64,000 bases of DNA, taken from contig NC_014934.1 in assembly GCF_000186265.1 (NCBI RefSeq), positions 2,914,001-2,978,000 on the forward strand. The letters run 5' to 3'. Position numbers and translations under genes: made by a program. The stretch is from Cellulophaga algicola DSM 14237. Its GTDB lineage: Bacteria > Bacteroidota > Bacteroidia > Flavobacteriales > Flavobacteriaceae. The first letter of the stretch is position 1. Every line of letters begins with the position of its first letter. The notes below the pieces were generated by a model that did not search any database, was not told the DNA's origin, and was given only the letters and a program-made list of their open reading frames with translations. Shown here in pieces: positions 51,893-61,148 of the stretch.

Positions 51893-54301
51893 TTATAAAT
51901 TATTGATGGTGTAATTTAATTTTAGATAAAAAGCTCTTCCCGGTTTCTGTACGGATAAGTTGTCATAAACAGGTTTGTCAAATATGTTTTTAATGTCAAA
52001 ACTCATTACAAATTTTTTATTGGGAAAAGCGTAGCTAAGTCCAAGATCTTGGCTTAATTGTTCAGGTACTTTAAAAAAGTCGTCTCCTACAGTATTTGAC
52101 CCTTGGTTTGTTAAGTAAGAGAAATCATCAGTAAAGTATATGGAGTAGAATAAGCTTAAACGAGATTTTTTCTGAACTACATTTTTAAATAAATAACGTA
52201 GGCTACCATTCATAGTGAAAAATGGAGTATTGGGAATGTCAAATTCTGTTCCTGCGCCTGATGTTGTTGTCAAATCAAAACGAGAAATAGTAAAGTTTAC
52301 TCCTAGGTTATTATGGTAAGTATAGTTTAATTGGGCATCTATTCCTTTTGATTTTGCATTGCCTTGGTTTACATAAATAATTAATTCATCATCAACATTT
52401 AGTGATGTTTCAATGGGCAGACCAATTCTATCTGTGATATTTCTAGTGAAAAAATTAGTTGAAACCGTAAATTGATGTTTGTTTAGTTTAAACATTCCAA
52501 ATCGGATTCCTAGGTTATAGTTCTTGCTTTTTTCGGGTCTAATACTTGTATTGGCTATTACATTATCTCCATCATTACCAAATACTTCTGTTTCGTCTGG
52601 TAAACGAATAGCTTTTTCTGCGGAGGCTAATAAAGTAATGTTTGGGATAATAGCATAAGAAGTAGCAAAACCATACCCTTCATCTTTATTGGTGCTGCTT
52701 ACAATTTCGTCAACGATAACATCGGTCCCATTTTCACCTTCTTCAATGGCTGGATCTATACTTATTGTCTTTTGATAGTAATACTTACCAAAGAAACTAG
52801 CTTTTAGCTTTTGATCAAAAGCGGTTAGTTCATAAGTTAAAGCGTAAATATTTTTATGTAAATCCCTTGTTCCTTTAAAGGTGTTTTCTAATACAGATTG
52901 CAACGCATCACTATCTTCTCGGTCAATACCGCTATAACTATGGTTTGCTAAAACTTTATGGTGAGCGTTAATTGTATAGGACACTCCAGTTCTAATCGAT
53001 GCCACTTTTCTCTCAATTTTAGCTAAGGTAGGACCGCCTTCTTGTTGAGATCCCCATGTATATTCATACTCATTTCCTCTAAAATCAATAGCTCTTCTGC
53101 CACTCCAACTATAAGCTGCGGCAGCAGTATCATTAACAGCGCGATTTCTTTTGCCATACAAACCATTTATTTGTACATCAAAACCTTTCGTAAATACATC
53201 TTTCTTTTGATAGATTAAGTTTGCTAATAAAGCATTTGATTCTAGAAACCTGTCTTTATAAGGTGTTATAGTCATAAAAGCCCCATGCTGTACCTCTTTA
53301 TAATCATCAGAACCTGTAAAACCTATTAAAAATTGATCGGCCCATTTTACGGTTGTAAAACCAATTTGTGCCATTCCGCCAGTAGAACTATAGGCATCAT
53401 TAAATCTTCTAGCGGTAATCGGGGTTTGTACTCCTCCAATACCCGTAACTACAACGCTTCTGCCAGAAACTTTATAATCATTATCAGAATAATTATGAAA
53501 AAGTGATGCTTTAACGGTAAAACCAGATTCTTTAAATCGATATACACCATTCGCACTGGCTTGTAGCGTATTAAAAGAACCATAGGAAATAGCGGTGTTA
53601 AAATTATTTTTAGCTTCTTTATGGAGCACTATATTTATAGCGCCACCTAAAGCATCATCTGCTAAATGCCCAGGAACAACACCTTTATAGACCTCAATAT
53701 TTTTAATCATAGAAGGAGGAATACTATTTAGGCTAAATGAAGAACCATAAATTGAACTAGGAATTCCATCTATAAAAATTCGAATAGAACTTCCAGATAA
53801 GCCATTTAAACTATAGCTAACTTCAGATCCTAAGCCTCCATTTTGGCGAATTTTTACACCAACGGTAGTATTTAATAATTCGTTTGTTTGAATGTTTCGG
53901 ATGCTGGCTTCTTCTGTTTTAACAACGTTTACGGCATAACCGGCCGTTTCTATCTTAGTTTCTTTACTCTGGCCGTTGACAACCACTTCACTTAGTTCGT
54001 TGGTTTTTCTAGTCACAGTGGTAGTAATCGAATTTTTTTCCTGGTCTATAGTGATAGCTATTGTTTTCTTGTTGGCTTCAATGGTAGATATATCTATTTG
54101 ATACGATCCATAATTTATTTCATTAATTTTAAATTGGCCATCAAAATCGGTTACTGCACTATGTGTTGTGCCAATTATTTTGATATGAGCATTTATAACA
54201 GGAGTGCCATCATTTAGTAGGACAGTTCCTGCTAATGAACCTGTTTGAGAAAACCCTAGGTTGACTAGTAATAAAGTGGTAATGGCGGTTAAAAAATGCA
54301 T
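51893..54301 (-). CDS. TonB-dependent receptor (siderophore/iron type)
   Basis: The product has 802 residues with a signal peptide (ending LGFSQ). A carboxypeptidase-regulatory-like domain (GTVLLNDGTPVINAHIKIIG, about 24-100) leads to a TonB-box-like VVVNGQSK, the plug (SGSSIRIFIDGIPSSIYGSS; IEVYKGVVPGHLADDALGGA) and a 22-strand barrel ending FYLKLNYTINNL. The size and the lack of a SusD partner indicate a classical receptor (FecA/FhuE type). The DUF4374 partner suggests a ferric complex. The substrate is not determinable. Confidence 0.9.
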   Translation of the reverse strand: MHFLTAITTLLLVNLGFSQTGSLAGTVLLNDGTPVINAHIKIIGTTHSAVTDFDGQFKINEINYGSYQIDISTIEANKKTIAITIDQEKNSITTTVTRKTNELSEVVVNGQSKETKIETAGYAVNVVKTEEASIRNIQTNELLNTTVGVKIRQNGGLGSEVSYSLNGLSGSSIRIFIDGIPSSIYGSSFSLNSIPPSMIKNIEVYKGVVPGHLADDALGGAINIVLHKEAKNNFNTAISYGSFNTLQASANGVYRFKESGFTVKASLFHNYSDNDYKVSGRSVVVTGIGGVQTPITARRFNDAYSSTGGMAQIGFTTVKWADQFLIGFTGSDDYKEVQHGAFMTITPYKDRFLESNALLANLIYQKKDVFTKGFDVQINGLYGKRNRAVNDTAAAAYSWSGRRAIDFRGNEYEYTWGSQQEGGPTLAKIERKVASIRTGVSYTINAHHKVLANHSYSGIDREDSDALQSVLENTFKGTRDLHKNIYALTYELTAFDQKLKASFFGKYYYQKTISIDPAIEEGENGTDVIVDEIVSSTNKDEGYGFATSYAIIPNITLLASAEKAIRLPDETEVFGNDGDNVIANTSIRPEKSKNYNLGIRFGMFKLNKHQFTVSTNFFTRNITDRIGLPIETSLNVDDELIIYVNQGNAKSKGIDAQLNYTYHNNLGVNFTISRFDLTTTSGAGTEFDIPNTPFFTMNGSLRYLFKNVVQKKSRLSLFYSIYFTDDFSYLTNQGSNTVGDDFFKVPEQLSQDLGLSYAFPNKKFVMSFDIKNIFDKPVYDNLSVQKPGRAFYLKLNYTINNL

Positions 54302-54712
54302 TTATTTAGACTTAATAAAAATAATTATGCAAATGTATATATTAATAAAGACTAGTTTATAATAAAAAAAGACGCATTTTTAACAGATAGCCTTCTTTTA
54401 GTATTTATAAAATTATACGAATTCTTATGAGGGTTGAAAAGGGTAGCGCAAATGGAGAGACCACTATTTTATTGTAATAGTGTGGAGAGGTTTTCTAGAA
54501 ATCTGAAGAGGATCAGATGATTCAGATGAATATTAGTATAGCGCAGAAGGCCCTATAACAGAATTAGAAGTGTATGCTTCCTATTTAGGTTACCTAATAA
54601 TTTTAACTATTATAGGGACTATGATGGTATAGATGAAGAAACAAAAAACAAAATGACGAACCTATAATTAAAAAAATTCCTTCGACTTAACCCATGTTAG
54701 CCGGGTAGATAA
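54302..54712. other. Receptor promoter region and decayed sequence
   Basis: The left end carries the receptor promoter. 54420-54700 holds short open fragments (AEGPITELEVYASYLGYLII; TIIGTMMV) broken by stops, probably gene debris without a recognisable family. The right end has TTAACCCATGTTAGCCGGG before the LysE stop. Confidence 0.4.
54330..54337 (-). promoter_or_regulatory. Probable -7 box of the TonB receptor operon
   Basis: On the minus strand TACATTTG, an exact TAnnTTTG match, 28 bp before the ATG. No TTG at the expected -33 position. Confidence 0.45.
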
Positions 54713-55342
54713 TTAGCGACCGCTGAGTGCAATTTTAATTCCCATTAAAATAAAAACAAAGCCGCTCAATTTGTTAGACCAGATGCTAAAACTTGGATTC
54801 GTCTTTATTTTATGAGAAAAAGTACTCGCAAAAAAGGTTAAACCTAGATACCAAATCGTTCCTATGAAGGCAAACGTGAGACCCAATAAAATAAAAGGAA
54901 TAGGGTTTTCTAATTGAGAAGGCGTAATAAATTGAGGAAAAAAGGCTAAAACGAATAATGCAACTTTCGGGTTTAATGTATTGGTTAGAAAACCAGACCA
55001 AAAATCACTTTTTACTTTTTTTGGTTGCCTATTGTCTTCTGTGATTGGTAAAATATTTTTAGTGCTTTTTAGCTTTGAAATGCCTAAATAAATTAAATAA
55101 AGAGCACCTACATATTTGATTATTGAAAAAGCCATTACAGACTTAGAAAGCAATACAGATAAACCTAGTGCGGCAAATAATGTATGAGTAAGTACTCCAG
55201 TGTTTATGCCTAGTGTGGCATAGATGCCAGATTTTCTACCTTGACCAATAGATGTATTCAATACAAATACGGTATCTATTCCTGGTGTCATCATAAAAAT
55301 TAATGCCGTTAGCATAAAAGTGACGAAATTTTCTATACCCAT
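54713..55342 (-). CDS. LysE-family amino acid exporter
   Basis: The product has 209 residues, standard length, with six hydrophobic helices. The LysE/RhtB signature is near the N-terminus (TPGIDTVFVLNTSIGQGRKS; GIYATLGINTGVLTHTLFAA) and GFLTNTLNPKVALFVLAFFP lies in the middle. These proteins export amino acids or related metabolites. It diverges from a LysR regulator gene, the classical exporter/regulator arrangement. Confidence 0.92.
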   Translation of the reverse strand: MGIENFVTFMLTALIFMMTPGIDTVFVLNTSIGQGRKSGIYATLGINTGVLTHTLFAALGLSVLLSKSVMAFSIIKYVGALYLIYLGISKLKSTKNILPITEDNRQPKKVKSDFWSGFLTNTLNPKVALFVLAFFPQFITPSQLENPIPFILLGLTFAFIGTIWYLGLTFFASTFSHKIKTNPSFSIWSNKLSGFVFILMGIKIALSGR

Positions 55343-55429
55343 TTTTTTTAGTTGTTATTGGTAGCGTAAAAGCTTAGGCAAAGGAACTATTTTGATACCC
55401 TTTTAAAAATACTTATTTTAGCCTTATTA

Positions 55430-55447
55430 ATGCAATAAACGCATCAA
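55430..55447. promoter_or_regulatory. LysR-type operator candidate
   Basis: ATGC-AATAAAC-GCAT, an inverted repeat that extends to TTAATGC/GCATCAA with one mismatch, contains a T-N11-A core. It lies between the divergent lysE and lysR genes but only a few bases before the lysR ATG, consistent with self-repression. Confidence 0.4.
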
Positions 55448-55449
55448 AG

Positions 55450-56322
55450 ATGACAATTCAGCAAATAAAATATTTTTTGGAGCTTTCAAGTGAACTGCAT
55501 TTTTGGAAAACAGCAGAGAAAGTTTTTATTTCTCAATCTTCATTAAGCAGACAGATTCAATCTCTTGAAAATGAATTGGGACTAAAACTTTTTGAAAGAG
55601 ATAAAAGAAATGTAAAACTTACGGATGCGGGTAAGTTTCTGCAACAACATTGGACGATGACCATAAAGGATCTAGATCAAATTCAAAGACAAGCAAAGAA
55701 AATTGACGAAGGAGTGCTTGGGGTCGTTTCTATTAGCTATCCGGGTTCAGTTGCCTTTAATTTTTTACCTAACTTCTTAGAAATTATAAATACAAACCTA
55801 CCAGATTTAAAATTAGAATTGACAGAGCCGAATGATGATAGTCATGAAAAATTATTACTAGATTACCAGACAGACATTGCTTTTAGCAGGGATAGAATAG
55901 AGAATGAAAATATAGATTCTCTAAAATTATATTCGGAGCCAATCTGTATCGTTGTTCCGGAAAATCATTGGTTTGATAAGGCGTCCTTGAATGATTTAAA
56001 AGTATTACAACACGAAAAGTTTATTATATCGGGTTTGCATAAAAAAACGTTCTTTGCATCACTTTTAAGAAGCTTGTTTGTTAAATATAATTTTGAGCCA
56101 ATAACAAGTATTGAATCTGATTTTGGAGGGATGATTTTAAATCTTGTTTCTAAGGGACTTGGGATTTCTATTCTACCCTATTCTTTTAAATTTGCCAAGC
56201 ATAAAAAGGTTAGATTTATTGAGTTGAATGAAGAAATAGATTTATTTATTAGTTGGAGGAAAAATGAGCAAAATAAAACAATAAAAAAAGTAGTAACGTT
56301 TGCAAAAGCTATAGAAAGATAG
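55450..56322 (+). CDS. LysR-family transcriptional regulator
   Basis: The product has 290 residues. The N-terminal winged HTH (MTIQQIKYFLELSSELHFWK, then ISQSSLSRQIQSLENELGL and LFERDKRNVKLTDAG) is followed by a periplasmic-binding-protein-like effector domain (about 90-290; VVSISYPGSVAF, LGISILPYSF). It is divergent from the LysE gene, so it probably controls that exporter in response to its amino acid substrate. Confidence 0.93.
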   Translation: MTIQQIKYFLELSSELHFWKTAEKVFISQSSLSRQIQSLENELGLKLFERDKRNVKLTDAGKFLQQHWTMTIKDLDQIQRQAKKIDEGVLGVVSISYPGSVAFNFLPNFLEIINTNLPDLKLELTEPNDDSHEKLLLDYQTDIAFSRDRIENENIDSLKLYSEPICIVVPENHWFDKASLNDLKVLQHEKFIISGLHKKTFFASLLRSLFVKYNFEPITSIESDFGGMILNLVSKGLGISILPYSFKFAKHKKVRFIELNEEIDLFISWRKNEQNKTIKKVVTFAKAIER

Positions 56323-56379
56323 GGTTATATAATCTACTTATCCTTTTGAGCCCTGCCGGCCTAACATTTATAAAATAAT

Positions 56380-56976
56380 ATGCTGAGTAAATTTAAAAAA
56401 CGAATTGTACAAATACTAGGAGTATTGATATTATTGGTACTCTGCTTTTTTGTATTTAAGAAAATCAATCTAAATCCTAATTATGAAGTAGGACAAGAAA
56501 TAGATTCTTTAAATGGAGTGTCTGTTTATTACAATGGGGGAGTAGGCAATGTTGATGGACGCGAACTAACAAAAGATGGTTATAATCTTGGACTGAAGTA
56601 TCAATGTGTGGAATTTGTGAAACGCTACTATTATGATGCGCTAAAACATAAAATGCCAGATAGTTATGGGCATGCCAAAGATTTTTTTAATCCGCTTGTA
56701 AAAGATGGTGAACTAAATACACAACGTAATTTAAATCAATTTATAAACCCGAGTAGTGCTAAGCCTCGAGTGAATGATCTGTTAGTCTATTCAGGAACCC
56801 TTCTAAATAAGTATGGACATGTTGCTATTATATCAAATGTAACCGCTAACGGAATTGAAATTATTCAGCAAAATCCAGGACCTTTCGGGGACTCAAGAGA
56901 AAATTATATTCTTGTAAATGAAGATGGAAAATGGCGAATTACAAATGATTGGATTATAGGCTGGTTGCGGAAATAG
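56380..56976 (+). CDS. CHAP-domain amidase, membrane-anchored
   Basis: The product has 198 residues with one N-terminal membrane helix (about 9-26). The CHAP domain carries catalytic Cys76 in YQCVEFVKRYYY and His147 in KYGHVAIISNV, followed by IEIIQQNPGP and a Trp-rich end (WIIGWLRK). CHAP domains are peptidoglycan or glutathionylspermidine amidases. The N-terminal anchor places it in the periplasm. It is preceded by a GCCGGC palindrome. Confidence 0.85.
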   Translation: MLSKFKKRIVQILGVLILLVLCFFVFKKINLNPNYEVGQEIDSLNGVSVYYNGGVGNVDGRELTKDGYNLGLKYQCVEFVKRYYYDALKHKMPDSYGHAKDFFNPLVKDGELNTQRNLNQFINPSSAKPRVNDLLVYSGTLLNKYGHVAIISNVTANGIEIIQQNPGPFGDSRENYILVNEDGKWRITNDWIIGWLRK

Positions 56977-57057
56977 CTTTTTTTATGCTTAAATTCTATT
57001 TCTTTCGTTTTCTATATACTTTGTTTATAAGTTGTGTTTCATTCAAAAAAATGAGAG

Positions 57058-57649
57058 TTGAAATTTAAAAATAAAAAATATATAATAGTATTTGGATTGC
57101 TTCTAGGCTACTTTGTGCTTAATTCAGTCAGAATTTATAATTATTCATTTGAGTATAATGAACATAAATCTGATGTTGCAATAGTTCTTGGAGCTGGGAC
57201 GAATATCGGAAAATTATCTCCAGTTTTTAAAGAAAGAATTAATCATAGTATTTTACTTTATAATAAAGGAATAGTTAAAAAAATCATTCTAACAGGAGGC
57301 TTTGGTAAAGGACAAAAAACAATAGGATAGTAAAACCGCAAAATATTACGCCATAGAAAACGGAATTCCTGAAAACAAGATTATCATAGAAGAGAAATCA
57401 AAATATACGACAGAAAACACAGAACAATCAAAGCAAATAATGGATTCGCTCAGGATAAAAAATGCTTTACTAGTTTCCGACCCAATTCATATGAAAAGAG
57501 CAATGAAAATTGCTAAATACTATGGAATTGACTGCAACCCTTCATCAACTAAGACAACAAAGTATAAATCTACTTATCCTAAAATAAAGCAACTCTTATA
57601 TGAAACGTTCTATTTTAGTCTAAGGGAGCCATTAAGTATTTTTTCATAG
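57058..57649 (+). pseudogene. YdcF-like (DUF218) gene, frameshifted
   Basis: The first half from a TTG codon (57058-57330) reads SDVAIVLGAGTNIGKLSPVF and VKKIILTGGFGKGQKTIG-stop. The second half continues in the +1 frame from about 57325 (DSKTAKYYAIENGIPENKII and MDSLRIKNALLVSDPIHMKR, ending 57649). Joined, they form a full DUF218 protein with an N-terminal membrane helix, related to the intact protein at 45445. A one-base indel near 57318-57330 explains it. A sequencing error is possible. Confidence 0.8.
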
Positions 57650-57979
57650 AAACGGAGATGAAAAACGAAAAAATAACAATGGCTATAGTTAATAAGGGTT
57701 TTGATGCCTAACCCAAAATGAAGTGCTTATAACCAAGTCCACCAAATTTTTTGATTTGGCTTTAGAACAAAAAAGAGTAAACAAAATAAAAAGTTTTGGC
57801 TAAGTACTTAATCGGAAATTAATTACTTTTAACTTCCCATACTAACCATAGCCTAAACGATAATGAATCTTAAGTGTTCTCTTATTTTTATTTGGCTTTA
57901 CTCCTAACTAATACATTCTTGTTCTATTTTTCTGGATTCTTTAATAAATGCACTCGCAAATGCCGTCTATATAATTAAA
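57650..57979. other. Intergenic stretch with family 2 repeat
   Basis: No gene is seen apart from repeat copy U and AT-rich sequence. GCCTAAC at 57706-57712 fits the integron core-site consensus RYYYAAC. Confidence 0.45.
57721..57815 (+). repeat. Intergenic repeat family 2, copy U
   Basis: AAGTCCACCAAATTTTTTGA, then TTTGGCTTTAGAACAAAAAA, then AGTTTTGGCTAAGTACTTAA. It aligns with copies T and V and ends near TTAATCGG. Confidence 0.55.
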
Positions 57980-58648
57980 CTATAATTTTTTAACTAAAGC
58001 TGTTAGTTTGTGTACTATTGCTGTGGGGGCTACTCCCCAAGGATCAAATATTGAATCAGGGCTACGCTGTACCCAAGCACTATTCATTCCATACATTTTA
58101 GCACCAATAACGTCAAAATTATTGCTAGAGATTAACCAACTTTCTTCTTTTTTAGCTTTAGCAGTTGCTAAGAAATAAGTGTACACAATAGGACTAGGCT
58201 TAAACATTTTTACGTTTTCTACACTTACCACCCCTTCAAAGTAATTTAAAATATTTGCAGTAGAAAGGAGTTTTGTAACAGCTTCTTCACTTCCATTAGA
58301 AAAAGCAAATAAACGATGACCTGCTTTTTTTAAGGTTTCTAGTCCTTCTGCAACATCATCAAAAGCCGGTAATGTTTTATATTCGTCTAAAAGTGCTCCC
58401 TTTTGTTTGTCACTTAAATCTATATGGAATTTAATACAGGCATAATCAAGTGCATTCTGTGTACAGATAGAAAAATCTATGTATTTATCCATTAATCCAC
58501 GTCTATAGGAATACTCTAATTGCTTGTCTCGCCAAGTATTCATAAAAGGTGTTGCAGTCTCTTTTCCGATTAATTTTTCTAAGGAATTTAATACTGCGGC
58601 AGTATCTATTAACGTACCATAAACATCAAAAGCTAAAGTATATTTCAT
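57980..58648 (-). CDS. HAD-family (S)-2-haloacid dehalogenase
   Basis: The product has 222 residues with the type II haloacid dehalogenase set: nucleophile Asp8 in FDVYGTLID, WRDKQLEYSYRRGLM, FAFSNGSEEAV (motif II), Lys in KMFKPSPIVY (motif III) and SSNNFDVIGAKMYGMNSAWV (motif IV). This family hydrolyses 2-haloalkanoic acids, but members also act on other small acids. It is the last gene of the minus-strand operon, 2 bp after the MRJP-like gene. Confidence 0.88.
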   Translation of the reverse strand: MKYTLAFDVYGTLIDTAAVLNSLEKLIGKETATPFMNTWRDKQLEYSYRRGLMDKYIDFSICTQNALDYACIKFHIDLSDKQKGALLDEYKTLPAFDDVAEGLETLKKAGHRLFAFSNGSEEAVTKLLSTANILNYFEGVVSVENVKMFKPSPIVYTYFLATAKAKKEESWLISSNNFDVIGAKMYGMNSAWVQRSPDSIFDPWGVAPTAIVHKLTALVKKL

Positions 58649-58650
58649 AA

Positions 58651-59733
58651 TTAATTATTTGGAAGTGCTATTTTATTCACCGTAAAAACCATATCCGATA
58701 TATCTGCTGTGACTTCATTGATTCTAGAATTGGTAAAATATAAATAATTGTTATAAATACTAAAAGTGTCTGCCCACTTTATAGCATCACCTTTAATTAA
58801 GGTTTGGATACTATTATCTGGTTTGCGGTACATAATTTTATTATGTTCTAAATCTGCAAAATAAAGAATACCATTTTTATCAAAAATCATTCCGTCTGGA
58901 GCTGATGTTTTCGTTTCAAAATTCACCGCTTTTTCAATTTCAAGTTCATCTTCTAGAAGCAAGGCATTTGTAGGTATACTATACAAGTTATATCCTGATA
59001 GTGCGTGGTAATACAATTTATCATTCTTATCATCTAACGCAATTCCATCAGAATTTACGGTATTGGTCCATTTTCCATTAGCAAAGGTTAAATAATCTAA
59101 TGCTGCAGCTGTAGATTTATGATCATCTAGGATTCTTGTGAACGTGCCCGTAGTACGTTCTAAAATAACTAACCCAGAATTCCCAGAGTCTGTAAAATAG
59201 ATGCGGTTATTCTTTTTATCAATTCGTAAATCATTTATGTAGGAATTTGAATGATAGCTTCCTTCACTAAAAATATAGGTATGCTCCAGTTTTTTTGTAT
59301 TTATATTAAAAACAAAAACTCTTGGAGCATCTACTACTGCTTTGAAAAGAGGACTTCTTGTGTCTAAGACATATAATAAATCTTCAAAGGCAACGACAGA
59401 TTGTACCCCAACAAATTTATTAGCTTCTATTTTAGCGCCAATTTCCCAAGAGTTCCATTCTTTGTTAGGGAATGGCGTATTTGTAGTAGCACTTAGTACT
59501 TCTACTACAGAATTAGTAACTCCTGTTCTCCACCTAGGGAAATTTACAAAAATGCGCCCCTCATGAGTAACAGAGATACCTGTTACTTGTTGCCCCTTAA
59601 AAGAAGTAACCTCGCTAATTTCAGGAGTTGCTATTTGCATTGCTTCAGAAGCTGTTTCTGTTTTCTTAACTACGTTCTCTTTGCATGAAAAAAGGAATAA
59701 AGAAAGAAGTATGATATAGCTGAAAGTTTTCAT
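58651..59733 (-). CDS. Major-royal-jelly/yellow-like beta-propeller lipoprotein
   Basis: The product has 360 residues with a lipoprotein signal ending at Cys17. The fold is a six-bladed propeller of the MRJP/yellow family (related to SMP-30): VTGISVTHEGRIFVNFPRW at the start, VLDTRSP, YINDLRIDKKNNRIYFTDSG, SDGIALDDKNDKLYYHALSG and APDGMIFDKNGILYFADLEH. Bacterial members are annotated as dopachrome-tautomerase-like proteins or lactonases without firm activity. It is translated with its neighbours (1-2 bp gaps). Confidence 0.85.
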   Translation of the reverse strand: MKTFSYIILLSLFLFSCKENVVKKTETASEAMQIATPEISEVTSFKGQQVTGISVTHEGRIFVNFPRWRTGVTNSVVEVLSATTNTPFPNKEWNSWEIGAKIEANKFVGVQSVVAFEDLLYVLDTRSPLFKAVVDAPRVFVFNINTKKLEHTYIFSEGSYHSNSYINDLRIDKKNNRIYFTDSGNSGLVILERTTGTFTRILDDHKSTAAALDYLTFANGKWTNTVNSDGIALDDKNDKLYYHALSGYNLYSIPTNALLLEDELEIEKAVNFETKTSAPDGMIFDKNGILYFADLEHNKIMYRKPDNSIQTLIKGDAIKWADTFSIYNNYLYFTNSRINEVTADISDMVFTVNKIALPNN

Positions 59734-59734
59734 G

Positions 59735-60379
59735 TTATGATGCTAATATATCCGTTAATATTTTTTTATATACTGCTACAGGTTGTGCACCATTTACGGC
59801 ACTTTTTCTATTAAAAACAACCGTAGGAACAGAGTTCACACCTAAACTTTTCCAATACTCTTCTTCAGACTTTACTTTGGTACGCATTTCTTTATTGTCT
59901 AATACGGAAAAAGCTTCGGTAGCATTTAAACCAATGGCTTCTAATTCTTGTTTTAGAATAGCTCTATCAGACACATCTTTGTGTTCTCCGAAGAATGCAT
60001 TCAATAAACGCAATTTAAGTTCTGTTTGCTTCCCTTGTTCTTTAGCATATGTTAACAATACATGAGCATCAAAAGTATTAGCCATACGCATCCCTTTAAA
60101 ATAGTCAAATTTGAAACCAAGTTCTGCTCCAAATTCTGTCATTCGTTCTTGAGATTCCTTCTGTTGTTCAGGAGTAGAGCCATATTTTTCTGTAATATGT
60201 TCTTCTACGTCCTGACCTTCTGCAGGCATATTAGGATTTAATTGAAATGGTTGCCATTCTAAGGCTATTTGATCTTGAATACCCATTTCTGTGATAGCTT
60301 GTTCTAAGCGTTTGTAGCCAATGGCGCACCAAGGACAAACGACATCAGAAACAACATCTATTATAATTTTATTCTTCAT
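59735..60379 (-). CDS. DsbA-family (FrnE-like) oxidoreductase
   Basis: The product has 214 residues: a thioredoxin fold with active-site VCPWC (Cys15, Cys18) near the N-terminus, WQPFQLNPNMPAEGQ, an inserted helical domain (MRMANTFDAHVLLTYAKEQG), and the cis-Pro loop SVPTVVFNRK. No signal peptide, so it is cytoplasmic. FrnE/2-hydroxychromene isomerase-like members are thiol oxidoreductases tied to oxidative stress or polyketide work. It is one base from the MRJP-like gene and 21 bp after the HxD protein. Confidence 0.92.
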   Translation of the reverse strand: MKNKIIIDVVSDVVCPWCAIGYKRLEQAITEMGIQDQIALEWQPFQLNPNMPAEGQDVEEHITEKYGSTPEQQKESQERMTEFGAELGFKFDYFKGMRMANTFDAHVLLTYAKEQGKQTELKLRLLNAFFGEHKDVSDRAILKQELEAIGLNATEAFSVLDNKEMRTKVKSEEEYWKSLGVNSVPTVVFNRKSAVNGAQPVAVYKKILTDILAS

Positions 60380-60400
60380 AAGTTTTGTATTTTTTATAAA

Positions 60401-61069
60401 CTATTTACTTATTATATCAGTGTTTAAGAAGGCTTCTTCACTAGGTTCATTTTTATTGATTATACCTTTTGGTAACAAATTTAAAATCATAGAATTTACT
60501 ATTCTACTTTTTGTTACATCTGGTCTTACGATGAGTACCTTATGAAATACACCCAACATTTCAGGAAACGATTTCGGTTTGCTGTTGTTGATAAAAACAA
60601 TGCGATAGGTATCGCTATTAAATGAACTTACTTTAGTCACATAAGGGGCTAGTAAGGATTCATCTTCTTTGAATATGGGAGTAATTTTTTCAATACATTC
60701 CGTTGATTCTACTTTGCTGTCATTAGCATATTTAACGTAATCGGCTAAGTATAGTTCACTATCTACTTCGCTAGGTTCATATCCTAACATTAAAAAAGAT
60801 TGATCTTCAGCATTATCCAAATGGAATGGGGTATTTACTTGCTGATCAAAACGGACTAACCAATGATAGGCTAATGTGCTATTAAATTGTTTGGTAGTGA
60901 ACTTTGATAGTTCATTTTTTAAATCAACCATAATAGATCTGAATTCAGTGGAACTTAAGTTTTTTCCAAAATTAAGATGAACATAACCAGGTTTTGCTGT
61001 GCTTGTTCTGAATACGTTTTCAATACAAACTTGTGCGATATGCGCTATGTTAATCTCTTTCACTTCCAT
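60401..61069 (-). CDS. Unknown protein with HxD...H...R motif (2OG-oxygenase-like?)
   Basis: The product has 222 residues without a signal peptide. After an N-terminal helical part there is FHLDN (His83, Asp85), a beta-rich middle (SFLMLGYEPSEVDSELYLAD), FHKVLIVRP (His176) and Arg189. This HxD...H...R arrangement and the jelly-roll-like strands are what Fe(II)/2-oxoglutarate dioxygenases or cupins use. No family is recognised, and the assignment is inference. It opens the second half of the minus-strand cluster. Confidence 0.5.
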   Translation of the reverse strand: MEVKEINIAHIAQVCIENVFRTSTAKPGYVHLNFGKNLSSTEFRSIMVDLKNELSKFTTKQFNSTLAYHWLVRFDQQVNTPFHLDNAEDQSFLMLGYEPSEVDSELYLADYVKYANDSKVESTECIEKITPIFKEDESLLAPYVTKVSSFNSDTYRIVFINNSKPKSFPEMLGVFHKVLIVRPDVTKSRIVNSMILNLLPKGIINKNEPSEEAFLNTDIISK

Positions 61070-61106
61070 TTATGTAGTCTATATAATATTATTTTTTGAT
61101 CTAAAA

Positions 61107-61141
61107 GCTTATCAATTTCTAATTTAATTTCATTGATAAGC
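61107..61141 (-). terminator. Hairpin after the EthD gene
   Basis: GCTTATCAAT and ATTGATAAGC form a perfect 10-bp stem around 15 nt, followed on the minus strand by TTTTAGATC. It probably ends or attenuates transcription from the EthD gene. Confidence 0.5.
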
Positions 61142-61148
61142 GCTATAA

